64,000 bases of DNA from the NCBI GenBank assembly GCA_965658745.1, contig CBFHTK010000013.1:23695-87694 (forward strand). Reading direction: 5' to 3'. The notes beneath the pieces were generated by a model. The model worked only from the letters and a program-made list of their open reading frames with translations, was not told the DNA's origin and did no database searches. Positions 17,577 through 27,079 of the stretch are shown piece after piece. The stretch comes from JAHDFB01 sp965658745 (GTDB lineage: Bacteria; Bacteroidota; Bacteroidia; Chitinophagales; Saprospiraceae). Each line of letters begins with the position of its first letter. Within the stretch, counting starts at the first letter, position 1. Position numbers and translations under genes: made by a program.

Positions 17577-20500
17577 CTATTTACCAATATTGATATGGAA
17601 ATACGTTCTGATTTCCCATTCTGTACCATTGCCAAATCCCACAGGACTGAGGATTGGTTCAGGATCAAATTCAGAAGCAGTTTGATTTGGAAGATACCTT
17701 GGTGAAAACTCATTTAGAGTCCTCCATGTGCACAATAGTCCCAATTGCGTGCTAGGTAACAAGAACCAATCAGGTTTACCCAACGTGGTTGAAATGTCTA
17801 CAACAGCCTGCTGAGGATATGTGAGGTTAAAGTCACGATGGTAGTCAAACGGGCCCCAGTCATTGATCTTATAGTTAGTAGTTAGTTTCATTTTCTTGTA
17901 AACTGTTCTCAAGTCTATCGCATATCTTTCGATCAGTCTATCATCACTACCGGCAGCTTGTGCAGTTCCAGCTAGTAAGTTGGCGATGAAACCTAAATCA
18001 GGATTAATTTTTGAAACCATACGTACGTTAGCTTGCCACAAATCTTGTGCAGGTGCTGACTGTGGAAAGGCAAACGAAGTTCTGTTTCCTAAGAACCCGA
18101 TAGCAGCATCTTGTGTCGTTGGAAGGTGACGGAAAACAAATCCTGCGCTTATAGCGAATTTTGCATCTTCCGTTCGATCATTATCCCACTCGTACATCCA
18201 TGTCCCTGGAGTTGGATCAAACGTTATGAGTAATTCACCTGCAACTGTTTCTCGATTACCACCTCGCACCGCAAAAGGGTCGTCTAATATATTTCTCAGT
18301 CTGCCAGGTGCACCAACATCGTTTGGCATTGGATCGACAAGTGGTTTTTGCCACATGAAATTTGGTGCAATCTGGAAATTTCCTAGTAAAAACGTAAAAC
18401 CCGTTAAGAAGTTATTCATATTTCCGCTTCCACTATCTTTTAGTGTCCAACCTGTAAATGTTCGAGTTGCGTCAAATCCTCCATTGGCAACTAAACCCAT
18501 AGTAGAACCCTGCGCATACCAATTAAAAGCACCTTTCATATACTTTACCTTAGCTTTAGCTCCCCAATTATCTGTGGCTTTAATCTCATCCTCATAGACT
18601 TCATAATTACCTGGCTCACCGGTTACTATTTGAAAACTTCTACCATTCAAAGGAGATCCTCCCCAAATTCCCCCAAATTCAAATGTTAAAGGTCCTATTT
18701 CTCGTTCTACATGGACTGTAGCACGTCTCGTTTTCGGCATAGGTACAGCAATCGATGTAACAAATTCGGGAGCATCATCAATATCTTCATGAAAGACACC
18801 TGTTACCTTAAATTTCTTAATTTCACGCCCATACTTGAGCAATACGGCTGGGTTTGCTCCCCACCATAACTGAGGCCCAAAAGCAGCATGCAATCCTGAA
18901 AAAGCATTTTTTCCGTCAACTTCCATACCCAGTATCTCTCCATTGTAAAGATCTAGATTTGGTCCATAATTCGCTTCTGGGTACAATCCAAAGAAATCAC
19001 CTTCATATTGCCAGTGATAATGACCTGTTCTATAAAAGCCTCTGAAATCAAAATCCTTAGTTGTCCAATCAAAATCTGCGTTATATAATCGCAAATTACC
19101 ATCAACTCGAGCTCCAGTTCTATCCCTCACAACATTTTCATAAAAAAGCTCATTGATTGGATTATCTGCAACATTTCCTACAACATTGAAAGTTGTACTA
19201 GCCCTTAAATTTGGAGTGGGATTTGCTTCCACACCAATAAAGAAGGATTGCATATGATCAAAACCAGTCTGATCTGGATACGCTGCTGCATCAGGATTAT
19301 TAAGCGCATCTGGATCTGGTGAACTTGGGGTAGTAAGTAGCGTACCGCCTGTGTTATATGTTTCAAATTTTGCTCGGAAATTACTGAGACTAATTTTTTC
19401 GTTTCCCCCTAGAGCAGCTTTATCTCCTCGAGCTCTAAGCATGGCATCAACTATCTGTATGTTATCAAAATATGCATTTACAGACTGTACTGTAGTCCCA
19501 TTAGCATATGGATTCAACTTGTGAACTTCTTGAAGCGAATAATAAGCAGCTCTAGGGTATAATGTATAGAGGCCTCTTTCATTAGTTGGCCCTTTAGCGC
19601 AAATACCAAACCACTCCTCGTTCATATTATTTTGACCTTCTACGTAGTCTCTGTAATATCCTCCGTTGCTCCAAGATGCGTTATTATCATGAACATCGGC
19701 ATTTTCTCTATCATCAAATCCGAATTTCCACCAACCATCACTGAATTGAAATGTAAAACCTCCAATGGAATTACCTACTTTTCCTACACCGGCTGCATTC
19801 TCATAAATCTCTCTCCAATTTTCAACCATGTAATATGCTTGTGACTCCTGGTCTTCGGCATTATTTTGTGCATTAAAAGCGTCTGCACCAAACTCAGTGA
19901 ACATCATCGGCTTATCAAGTTTTTCCTTAACAACTTGAAACATATCGCCAAAAGATTCTCCCCTATATGTGTTTGTTCCATAAATATCAATATCACCACA
20001 CTCTTGGGCAATAATATCAATAAACAATACATCCCCATTACAGATAGCGACTGGGTGGTTTGAATCGATAGCTTTCATTGCCTTTGCAGCGTCGTTCATC
20101 AACTTGTACATTGGCCTTCCCCTCTTTTCTCCAATAAAGTTTATTCTTCCTTCATCATCAGGAAAATCTTCTGTCTCTGCAGCTTGCCAGAAGAGCCCAT
20201 AATTGTTTTCATTTCCCAGCAAATACATCAATAGTCCGGGAGTATTCCGATATTCAGCAACTAACTTTGTCACTTCATCCATCAAAAACTTCTGGGTTCT
20301 CTCTTCATCATACAAAGTAACTGGTGTCCAAACACCATCCAAAGTAAGTCCATACCTACCGAAAGAATGATTTAACATGGTGTATATACCATAATTCTCA
20401 TAGATATACTTAATCCATCTAGCCGGGACTCCAGTGTATTGTCGAATTACGTTGACATTCATATTCTTCAACAAAGCCATTTCAGCATCTAAGCCTGCTT

Positions 20501-20714
20501 TAATGATATCGTCAGACTTATTCCAAAAATCTGCGTTAACAGTATTAGTTCCAATTGGAATGTAATCCCAATTCATACCATTTATCATGAATGGTTTTCC
20601 ATCAACTTGGAGTGTGCTTCCTGTGATATCATTAATCACTTGAACTCTCTGTGTTTGACCATGACTTAAAACACCTAGTAATAGAAGTAAGAAGACACCT
20701 GTAAAATTCTTCAT
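17577..20714 (-). CDS. clan GH-A glycoside hydrolase joined to an outer-membrane beta-barrel
   Basis: This is a 1045-residue two-part protein. The ATG at 20714 is chosen because MKNFTGVFLLLLLGVLSHG then forms a clean signal peptide; an upstream in-frame start would add 14 residues and spoil it. Residues about 21-440 are a TIM-barrel hydrolase with acid/base E169 in LLGNENN and nucleophile E274 in MMFTEFGAD. The overall pattern recalls GH2 and GH72-like enzymes. From about 460 to the C-terminus the sequence consists of alternating aromatic/glycine beta-strands with no further enzymatic motif and ends in a strand (EIRTYFHINIG), as expected for an outer-membrane barrel. It is the first gene of the glucan operon. 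The barrel assignment is by pattern only; enzyme family is uncertain. Confidence 0.75.
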   Translation of the reverse strand: MKNFTGVFLLLLLGVLSHGQTQRVQVINDITGSTLQVDGKPFMINGMNWDYIPIGTNTVNADFWNKSDDIIKAGLDAEMALLKNMNVNVIRQYTGVPARWIKYIYENYGIYTMLNHSFGRYGLTLDGVWTPVTLYDEERTQKFLMDEVTKLVAEYRNTPGLLMYLLGNENNYGLFWQAAETEDFPDDEGRINFIGEKRGRPMYKLMNDAAKAMKAIDSNHPVAICNGDVLFIDIIAQECGDIDIYGTNTYRGESFGDMFQVVKEKLDKPMMFTEFGADAFNAQNNAEDQESQAYYMVENWREIYENAAGVGKVGNSIGGFTFQFSDGWWKFGFDDRENADVHDNNASWSNGGYYRDYVEGQNNMNEEWFGICAKGPTNERGLYTLYPRAAYYSLQEVHKLNPYANGTTVQSVNAYFDNIQIVDAMLRARGDKAALGGNEKISLSNFRAKFETYNTGGTLLTTPSSPDPDALNNPDAAAYPDQTGFDHMQSFFIGVEANPTPNLRASTTFNVVGNVADNPINELFYENVVRDRTGARVDGNLRLYNADFDWTTKDFDFRGFYRTGHYHWQYEGDFFGLYPEANYGPNLDLYNGEILGMEVDGKNAFSGLHAAFGPQLWWGANPAVLLKYGREIKKFKVTGVFHEDIDDAPEFVTSIAVPMPKTRRATVHVEREIGPLTFEFGGIWGGSPLNGRSFQIVTGEPGNYEVYEDEIKATDNWGAKAKVKYMKGAFNWYAQGSTMGLVANGGFDATRTFTGWTLKDSGSGNMNNFLTGFTFLLGNFQIAPNFMWQKPLVDPMPNDVGAPGRLRNILDDPFAVRGGNRETVAGELLITFDPTPGTWMYEWDNDRTEDAKFAISAGFVFRHLPTTQDAAIGFLGNRTSFAFPQSAPAQDLWQANVRMVSKINPDLGFIANLLAGTAQAAGSDDRLIERYAIDLRTVYKKMKLTTNYKINDWGPFDYHRDFNLTYPQQAVVDISTTLGKPDWFLLPSTQLGLLCTWRTLNEFSPRYLPNQTASEFDPEPILSPVGFGNGTEWEIRTYFHINIGK

Positions 20715-21031
20715 ATACAAAAGTTTTGAAGGTTCTAGCGGAGCACATGACACCACACAAAATAAAATAGCTTAGTTAGAAGAATTAGTTGTAAAGTTTC
20801 TCATTCCAAAACTACAGATTTACAATATAAATCTATTTGTAAATACTCAAACCACATAATATTTGCAGTCATGGTTGACAAACGTTGCAATACTAAGTAA
20901 AATATCAAGATTTCAAACGAAAATACTTTCATCAATTCTTTCCTGACTCAAAAAAAATATACTACATTGGCTCTTACAAAATATTGCAAAATACTGCTTG
21001 TCAACAACTTACAAAATTTCAATAACTTCTC
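20715..21031. promoter_or_regulatory. divergent promoter region between glucan operon and regulator
   Basis: These 317 A+T-rich bases separate the divergent start codons of the glucan operon (minus) and the regulator (plus). CAAAACTA at 20807-20814 reads TAGTTTTG on the minus strand and matches the Bacteroidota -7 consensus TAnnTTTG, 93 bases upstream of the hydrolase-barrel start. No -33 TTTG is found at standard spacing, so it is only a candidate. An operator for the divergent regulator is expected here but no convincing inverted repeat was found. Confidence 0.45.
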
Positions 21032-23902
21032 ATGAGTAATTTTCATTCTCACAAGGTGAAATTATTAGTTTATTTCATCCTTCTTTTCATGTGTTTCACT
21101 TTGACAGGTCAAAATGGACAATATCTTATTAGAAATTTTAGTCCGGAGGACTATCGAGCTGGAATACAGAACAACTCTTTCGCTCAAAATAGAAGTCTTT
21201 CAATTTTTGTGGCCAATAACCTCGGAATTTTAGAGTTCGATGGCACAGAATGGAAAGTACACAGAGTGAACTCAGGCAAAAAGGAACGCTCATTATTGTT
21301 CGATGATACAAGTAATCGACTCTTTTTTGGATCACAAGGTGACTTTGGTTATTTCGAGAATGACTGGGAATATCGCTCACTAACAGAGCTCTTACCTAAG
21401 CAACTCCGTGATTTTGATGAAGTATGGGACGTCTTTTACCTTGATGGGCAAGTTTACTTTTGTACATTTCAAGGTATTTTTCAGTTCGATGGTGATTCCC
21501 TTACTCCGATAACCCTACCCTCAGGCTTGCGAAAGAGTTTTTTGGTAAACAATCAACTTTTTGTTCAATCGAACGAAAGTCATATCTACCGACTCAAAGG
21601 AAATACTCTGGAACTACATCAAAAGCTTGAAAAACCAAGTGAAATTATTAACGGTATTGTAGAAAGAAATCGCGAATTGATCCTGTTCAGTCAATCTGGC
21701 AACATATACTCGGAGAGTAGTTCAATTGATATCGACTTTTTGAATAAACTACAAAGGAATCTAGTTGGCCAATACATTAATCACGTGCAAGAATTATCAG
21801 ATGGAAGAATTGCTATTTCTACGCAAACCTCGGGAATCTATATCGCAGATTGGAAAAGTCGTCAGATTATAAAATTGTCTAAATCTGACGGTTTACAGAG
21901 TGATGTGTGCCTCAAAACATTTGAAGATTTCAACGGTAACTTGTGGATAGGTATGCAAAATGGAATTTCGATAGTTGATTTACATTCCTCAGTTCGTTTG
22001 GTTAATGAAAAGAACGGCTTAGATGGGAGTGGCTATGACTATTTAGAAGATGGTAAATACACTTATTACACAACGTCCACAGGATTGTTCATTAAGGAAA
22101 ATGATGAAGAGAAAGCAAAGCTAATTCCATCAACTGAAGGACCCTCCTACAGTATTAAAAAACTAAGAAATGACGTCTATGTTTGTAACCAGTCAGGACT
22201 TCTCTTGGCCGATGGAGAGAAAGTAAAGCAAATAGCTTCAATAGAAGGTCTATGGGACATTAAGCCACTGACACAAAATCCAAATTATCTCATAGGTGGT
22301 ACTTACAAGGGGTTACACGTTTTTAAGTGGGTTGACGACAAGCTTGTTCATTTAGGGAAAATTGAAGGATTTAACGAATCAAGTAGATTCTTCGAAGAAG
22401 ATGATAAAGGAACTCTATGGGTAAGTCAGTTTTATAAAGGCCTATATAATCTAAAAGTAGATTTGGACAATCTAAAACTGTTATCAAAAACAGAAATCGA
22501 TTCAACCAATAATCTACCTTTAAGCGAAGTAATTGTTAAGAAAATCCAAGGAGAAATATACGTAGCTTCGAAAAAAGGACTTTATGTCCTCGACCAACAA
22601 AATAGCGTTCTCAAAGACTCTCATCTATTTGAAAGTCAGCTAGAGAATCGACAAGTTCACCTAATTGATGAAGATGCCTATAATAACATACATGTGTTTA
22701 CGGATGATTTCATAGGATATTTCAAAAGGATAAGTAACAACAATTACAAGTTTCAAAACTCATCCCTATCACCATTGCGATATTCCATGAATAACGACCT
22801 TTTGAATTTTTCCAAGACTATGACAAAGGGAGTAAGCTATGCTGCAAATGAGGGGTTTATAAGATACTACCCAGAAGAGGAAAATCAAATCATTCAAACA
22901 TATCCTTTATACGTAAAGTGGGTGAAAACTTCCTCTGAGAATGACTTCTTATACAAAAAGGAAGTATTTGGTGAGGAATCCAATACAGCAATAGAACTAG
23001 ATGTCCCCCCAAATGCCAATTTGATACAATTGGCAGTTGCCTTTCCTGCCTTCAACCTAGGCAATGGCAATGAATTCCGTTTCCAACTAGAAGGATTTGA
23101 TAAGGAGTTCGGACCGTGGGAAAATACACCTTATAAGACTTATACTAACCTTGAGCCTGGTTCATACAAGTTCAGATTTGAAAGTAGAGACCGAATGGGA
23201 CGAACGATTTCTGGAAAATCAATATCTATTGAAGTACTAGCTTCATTTTATGCAACAACTTTTGCAAAATACATATATGCTCTACTTGCTTTGGTTGCAC
23301 TATATCTACTATATCATTACATTTCAAGGTGGTTTAGTCGCAAAAACGTTGAATTTGAAAAATCAAAAGTGCAACTTGCCCGAAGCAAGGAGGAAGAAAT
23401 ATCTCGCTTAGAATCTAAAAAAGAAGATGAAGTACGTCAATTACAATTAGAAAAAGTACAAAATGAACTTAACTTTTTGAACCAAGCACTTTCAGGGTCG
23501 ACTATGAATCTTGTAGTAAAGAACGAGCTTATTGAAAAAATCAAATCTCGGTTAGAAAATCTTAATGAAAGCGGTATAAATGAAAAAACTAAAAAGTCGC
23601 TCAATTTGATAATACTAGATATAGAAAGGTCTCTGAGAGTACAAGATGACTGGGTTCAGTTTGAAAGTCAGTTCAACAAAGTTCACGGAGACTTCTTGGA
23701 TCGCCTCAGAAGCCGCTTTAAGGATTTATCTCCAAATGATCAAAAGCTTTGCACGTTCCTTCGACTTAATCTTAGCACTAAAGAAATTGCTAGTCTGATG
23801 AATATTTCAAAACGTGGTGTTGAAATTGGTAGGTTCAGATTGAGAAAAAAGCTAAACTTGCAGAAAGGTCAAAATCTAGCAAAGTTTATCTTAGATTATT
23901 GA
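21032..23902 (+). CDS. membrane-bound propeller/Y_Y_Y sensor with LuxR-type HTH
   Basis: This is a 956-residue one-protein sensor-regulator. An N-terminal signal or anchor (residues 6-26) is followed by a long periplasmic beta-propeller region (about 30-640) of repeated NGISIVDL- and GLYVLD-type strands as in two-component propeller sensors. A Y_Y_Y domain (about 676-735) follows, then one transmembrane helix (about 744-766), a coiled coil (about 770-825) and a C-terminal LuxR/GerE-like helix-turn-helix (about 898-956: LSTKEIASLMNISKRGVEIG). There is no histidine kinase or receiver domain, so it differs from classical hybrid two-component systems. It is divergent from the glucan operon and is the obvious candidate regulator; the ligand is probably a glucan oligosaccharide (inferred). 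Confidence 0.87.
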   Translation: MSNFHSHKVKLLVYFILLFMCFTLTGQNGQYLIRNFSPEDYRAGIQNNSFAQNRSLSIFVANNLGILEFDGTEWKVHRVNSGKKERSLLFDDTSNRLFFGSQGDFGYFENDWEYRSLTELLPKQLRDFDEVWDVFYLDGQVYFCTFQGIFQFDGDSLTPITLPSGLRKSFLVNNQLFVQSNESHIYRLKGNTLELHQKLEKPSEIINGIVERNRELILFSQSGNIYSESSSIDIDFLNKLQRNLVGQYINHVQELSDGRIAISTQTSGIYIADWKSRQIIKLSKSDGLQSDVCLKTFEDFNGNLWIGMQNGISIVDLHSSVRLVNEKNGLDGSGYDYLEDGKYTYYTTSTGLFIKENDEEKAKLIPSTEGPSYSIKKLRNDVYVCNQSGLLLADGEKVKQIASIEGLWDIKPLTQNPNYLIGGTYKGLHVFKWVDDKLVHLGKIEGFNESSRFFEEDDKGTLWVSQFYKGLYNLKVDLDNLKLLSKTEIDSTNNLPLSEVIVKKIQGEIYVASKKGLYVLDQQNSVLKDSHLFESQLENRQVHLIDEDAYNNIHVFTDDFIGYFKRISNNNYKFQNSSLSPLRYSMNNDLLNFSKTMTKGVSYAANEGFIRYYPEEENQIIQTYPLYVKWVKTSSENDFLYKKEVFGEESNTAIELDVPPNANLIQLAVAFPAFNLGNGNEFRFQLEGFDKEFGPWENTPYKTYTNLEPGSYKFRFESRDRMGRTISGKSISIEVLASFYATTFAKYIYALLALVALYLLYHYISRWFSRKNVEFEKSKVQLARSKEEEISRLESKKEDEVRQLQLEKVQNELNFLNQALSGSTMNLVVKNELIEKIKSRLENLNESGINEKTKKSLNLIILDIERSLRVQDDWVQFESQFNKVHGDFLDRLRSRFKDLSPNDQKLCTFLRLNLSTKEIASLMNISKRGVEIGRFRLRKKLNLQKGQNLAKFILDY

Positions 23903-23989
23903 CAAGGATAAACACTTTACCTTTGGAAACATCCGTTTGAACCTTTGCTTTCTATATTCACAAAATTTTGCTAACTATCTAGATTCAGA

Positions 23990-24754
23990 ATGAAAAAGCT
24001 TATTCTATTAATTCTTCTCCTACCGACTTTTCTCATTGGTCAAATAAACGAGAGTGACACACTAGACGTAAAAGCTGGTTTATCTATATCTGGACTCTAT
24101 CAAGGTGGTAATGTCGAAACTCTGATCTTTAGAGCCAAGACAGACTTAAGTCTTAGAACAGGAAAGAACTTCGTATTTAAAAACCAGAATTCGTACGTCT
24201 ATCAGGAATTTGGAAATGTGAAAGCTGATGAAGATATACTCAGTCTTAACTTTCTATATCTAAATCCTGAGAAAAGAATCTATCCCTTCGTATTAGGTTT
24301 TGTTAGTACAAATTTTAGGAGAGAAATAGACCTAAGGTATTTGCTAGGCACTGGAGTCACTATTCAAATAATCAACATTGAAGACTATTGGCTTAAGGTT
24401 TCGCTTTCAAGCGAATATGAGCGCACAAATTTTAAAAGAGCTAATTTCAGCTTCGAGGAGTATAATGGTGAAGAATCAATTAACACTTTTCGAGGTACAA
24501 TATGGGTTAATGGTAAATATCATTTAATCAAAGACAAGATGATTTTGCTACATGAAAGTTATTTTCAACCATCTCTTCAAAAATCAAATAATTATCGTTG
24601 GCAGGCAGATGTTGGACTAGAACTACCACTTTCAAAGTTTCTAAATTTCAAGATTAGTTACCGTCACACATTTGAAAGTATAGTTATTGAAAATCAACAA
24701 CAACAAGATCGCTTTTTAACATTCGGTTTCACATTGAAAAGCTATTCATCTTAG
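23990..24754 (+). CDS. DUF481 (YdiY-like) outer-membrane protein
   Basis: This is a 254-residue protein with a cleavable signal peptide (MKKLILLILLLPTFLIGQ). It is followed by repeating amphipathic beta-strands typical of a DUF481 barrel: VKAGLSISGLYQGGNVETL, FKNQNSYVYQEF, a charged mid-region FRREIDLRYLLGTG, and a C-terminal strand ending in FTLKS. It follows the regulator gene by 87 bp on the same strand and may share its transcript. Function of the family is unknown. Whether it belongs to the glucan system cannot be decided from sequence, although its position makes co-regulation plausible. Confidence 0.75.
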   Translation: MKKLILLILLLPTFLIGQINESDTLDVKAGLSISGLYQGGNVETLIFRAKTDLSLRTGKNFVFKNQNSYVYQEFGNVKADEDILSLNFLYLNPEKRIYPFVLGFVSTNFRREIDLRYLLGTGVTIQIINIEDYWLKVSLSSEYERTNFKRANFSFEEYNGEESINTFRGTIWVNGKYHLIKDKMILLHESYFQPSLQKSNNYRWQADVGLELPLSKFLNFKISYRHTFESIVIENQQQQDRFLTFGFTLKSYSS

Positions 24755-24840
24755 AACTAGAAAGCACTGAGAGGGTGTCAAAAGATAGTCTAGATTATTT
24801 ATCCAAGACTTCAAAAGTTTGACTTATTGCAAGTACATTT

Positions 24841-25419
24841 TTACCCTTTAAAACCATTTTTGGATAGGATTTTAAAATACCATTTATTTGAAATTTCACC
24901 TCTACCGTAGTATTCTTTAACTTCTTCAATACTTCCTTTTTTGCCATAATCTATAGTAGTTAGAAGAATTCCATTTTCATCGTAGCATTTCCATTTACCA
25001 ACTTTGATTCTCCAATCTTTATAAGTTCCTTCGGCTTTCAGAATTCCGTTTTCATAGAACTTTTGTATCGGACCTTCGACTAGATTTCTATTATAATTTC
25101 CAATTTCTTTATAATTTCCATTCTCGTAGTAGTTGATCCATATCCCCTCTCCTATCCCGTTCACATACTGTTGCCAAGATGAATAATTTCCGTTGGGGTA
25201 CTTTGCAAATAATACTCCAGAGAAAGGCATATCCTCTCCCTTCTTGTAATATCTATAAACACCATCTATATTTTTGCCAGCAGCATCTGTCATAGAAATT
25301 TCCTGCCGTGTTTCTGTATCATTCATGGAGATAGTAACTTGAGTAGAAACTACTGACGGAAATGAAAAACTAAACAAGATACAGAGCAATAAAAACGGTG
25401 AGTTTTCAGTACTTTTCAT
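24841..25419 (-). CDS. exported MORN-repeat protein
   Basis: This is a 192-residue protein with an N-terminal hydrophobic signal and at least three MORN_2/YwqK-type repeats between residues 65 and 155. The repeats follow the pattern YxNGxxxExGxYxxxxxxGxW, for example YYENGNYKEIGNY and FYENGILKAEGTY. YwqK-type proteins are often annotated as antitoxins, but many Bacteroidota copies are stand-alone exported proteins and no toxin partner is visible here. It converges with the DUF481 gene across an 86-bp gap and is the first of several orphan genes all on the minus strand. Function unknown. Confidence 0.7.
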   Translation of the reverse strand: MKSTENSPFLLLCILFSFSFPSVVSTQVTISMNDTETRQEISMTDAAGKNIDGVYRYYKKGEDMPFSGVLFAKYPNGNYSSWQQYVNGIGEGIWINYYENGNYKEIGNYNRNLVEGPIQKFYENGILKAEGTYKDWRIKVGKWKCYDENGILLTTIDYGKKGSIEEVKEYYGRGEISNKWYFKILSKNGFKG

Positions 25420-25622
25420 ATGTCTACTATTTTTGGATAAAAGCTCAAACTATCGGGCTCTTGAAGAAGTTTTCTGAATTTTGAAATAAATACCTCTTGA
25501 CTTTGTCCAAAGTTAGCTTTCTAGAATGGCTAAATAAATATGAAGAATAGGAAACTCGTACGCATCATTATTCTCTGTTTTAATTAATTGGCTAATAGTT
25601 CCGCTATTCTCTCTCTTTCTAG

Positions 25623-26519
25623 CTAAGTAGCATTGCTTTCAAATTTGTTATGAATCAAAAGGATTAAAAATCCGAATAATACAGCACCTACAATCAGAGC
25701 ATTATTAACAATCCCTTCGGTGGAAAATGAGATCTTAATCAGAATAGTAGAAATGACAAAACCTGAATTTCTAATTATCTTATGAAATTTATCTGAATAA
25801 AAAAAAGAAGCAAGTAACAAAAGAACATCAACAATAATGAGAACAGTAAAGAACTCATCAAAAAATACACTGTTTATATTCTTAAACGCTGCCACGCCGT
25901 TTGCAGAATCACTTATAGCAGTATTTGCCCAAACTACAAATGTATAAATAGCAACTGAAACTAGAATTGGAACTAGCAGAATGGCAATTGCTTTTTTCAA
26001 TAAAATGAAAGTATGAATCTTTTTTCCTGGTTTTTGATCAACTTTATTAATTATAGTATTTCTCTTTTTTATGTTCTGATAGAAGAAGACAATTATTAGA
26101 AATAGCGCTAACGAGGTCATTGCATCGTAGGTGAATTGCAAATCACTTTGTGATTGGAACCATTGCGAGGTAAGTTCCAGATTGGCAATATCCTTAAATA
26201 TTCTCCTAATAACGATCAGAGTAATGATTTCGTATTGCTTTCCGATGTAGGAAGAAATTGATTTAGGTAGAAAAAATATGAGAAGATAAACTTCATATAC
26301 TAGTATGAACGAGAAAGGTGTGTAAATTGCAGCAATTGGATTCTTTAATAATTTGGATTCAATTTCGATAAAATCAAAATTCGTTAGTGCTATTAGTAAT
26401 AAGTGAATCAAATAACTAATAATAGCGATTGCGAGAATAGCTCGCTCGCCTTTCTCTTTAACTCGTTCAGATAGTAATTTATTAAAAGCCTTGTTTATAA
26501 ACTGTTCTTTATTCATCAT
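25623..26519 (-). CDS. polytopic membrane protein of unknown function
   Basis: This is a 298-residue integral membrane protein. I count seven or eight hydrophobic helices: about 28-46, 65-85, 95-108, 130-150, 172-195, 218-240, 250-265 and 273-292. No transporter signature, catalytic motif or binding motif is recognisable, and charged residues are sparse within the helices. Two consecutive ATG codons mark the start at 26519. Long non-coding flanks on both sides suggest it is transcribed alone. I do not recognise the family; it could be an accessory gene acquired with its neighbours. Confidence 0.55.
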   Translation of the reverse strand: MMNKEQFINKAFNKLLSERVKEKGERAILAIAIISYLIHLLLIALTNFDFIEIESKLLKNPIAAIYTPFSFILVYEVYLLIFFLPKSISSYIGKQYEIITLIVIRRIFKDIANLELTSQWFQSQSDLQFTYDAMTSLALFLIIVFFYQNIKKRNTIINKVDQKPGKKIHTFILLKKAIAILLVPILVSVAIYTFVVWANTAISDSANGVAAFKNINSVFFDEFFTVLIIVDVLLLLASFFYSDKFHKIIRNSGFVISTILIKISFSTEGIVNNALIVGAVLFGFLILLIHNKFESNAT

Positions 26520-27079
26520 TCCTTCTTTACTTTTCCAATCTTCTAATCTCGATCATTGCAGTTGACAGCGTTGACATAGTTACACATACTTTCGTCTTTA
26601 GGAACTTTGTAAGATTTCTTTTGGCTAATAAGCATATTAAATACTATTGCCAAGTGGACTTCCTCACAGAAATAAACAGTAACGCATATTGGGCTACATA
26701 AAGATACTATGATTTGTTAATAAATGCTTACGTTGGTGACATATTTGCCAATGCTAGTTGAATTCTAACCTTATTACACCATTGCCTTTACCAATTGAAT
26801 TACAAGTGTAAAACCAAAATACCATTGCTGCAAATCAAAGATAAGAAGTACCCGCAGATCATGCATGCAAGTTTGTCTTATTTACTGATTGCCTAAATAT
26901 CAATATTATATCCCCTACTAAAAATAAGAGCATCTCAGAATATGTAAGGTCGGAAGAATAGAACACTAAGTGAAACCATAATTGCAATAAGTAGTGTTGC
27001 TCTCTGTTTTTCTATTCTTGATTAAACACCAAGGTGAGTTTAGACGTAGGTGGGGAGCATAGTGTACTTACTTGCCGAT
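26520..27079. other. intergenic region without recognisable gene
   Basis: These 560 A+T-rich bases show no supported coding frame. An imperfect inverted repeat, AACACTA at 26962-26968 with TAGTGTT at 26992-26998, lies downstream of the DUF3050 gene. Its outer flanks GAATA and CTATTC extend the symmetry with a bulge. It could be a weak hairpin or a remnant of a recombination site, but there is no clear T-tract or second copy. Confidence 0.5.

Noticed and set aside
17577..20714. Reading the barrel part as a SusC homologue
   Set aside because: No TonB box, plug domain or carboxypeptidase-like N-domain is visible; the N-terminal part is a hydrolase.
24841..25419. Toxin-antitoxin annotation for the MORN/YwqK-type protein
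   Set aside because: It has a signal peptide and no toxin gene is adjacent.
26962..26998. Inverted repeat as an attC site
   Set aside because: No match to attC end consensus and no similarity to the stem-loop at 27969-27994.
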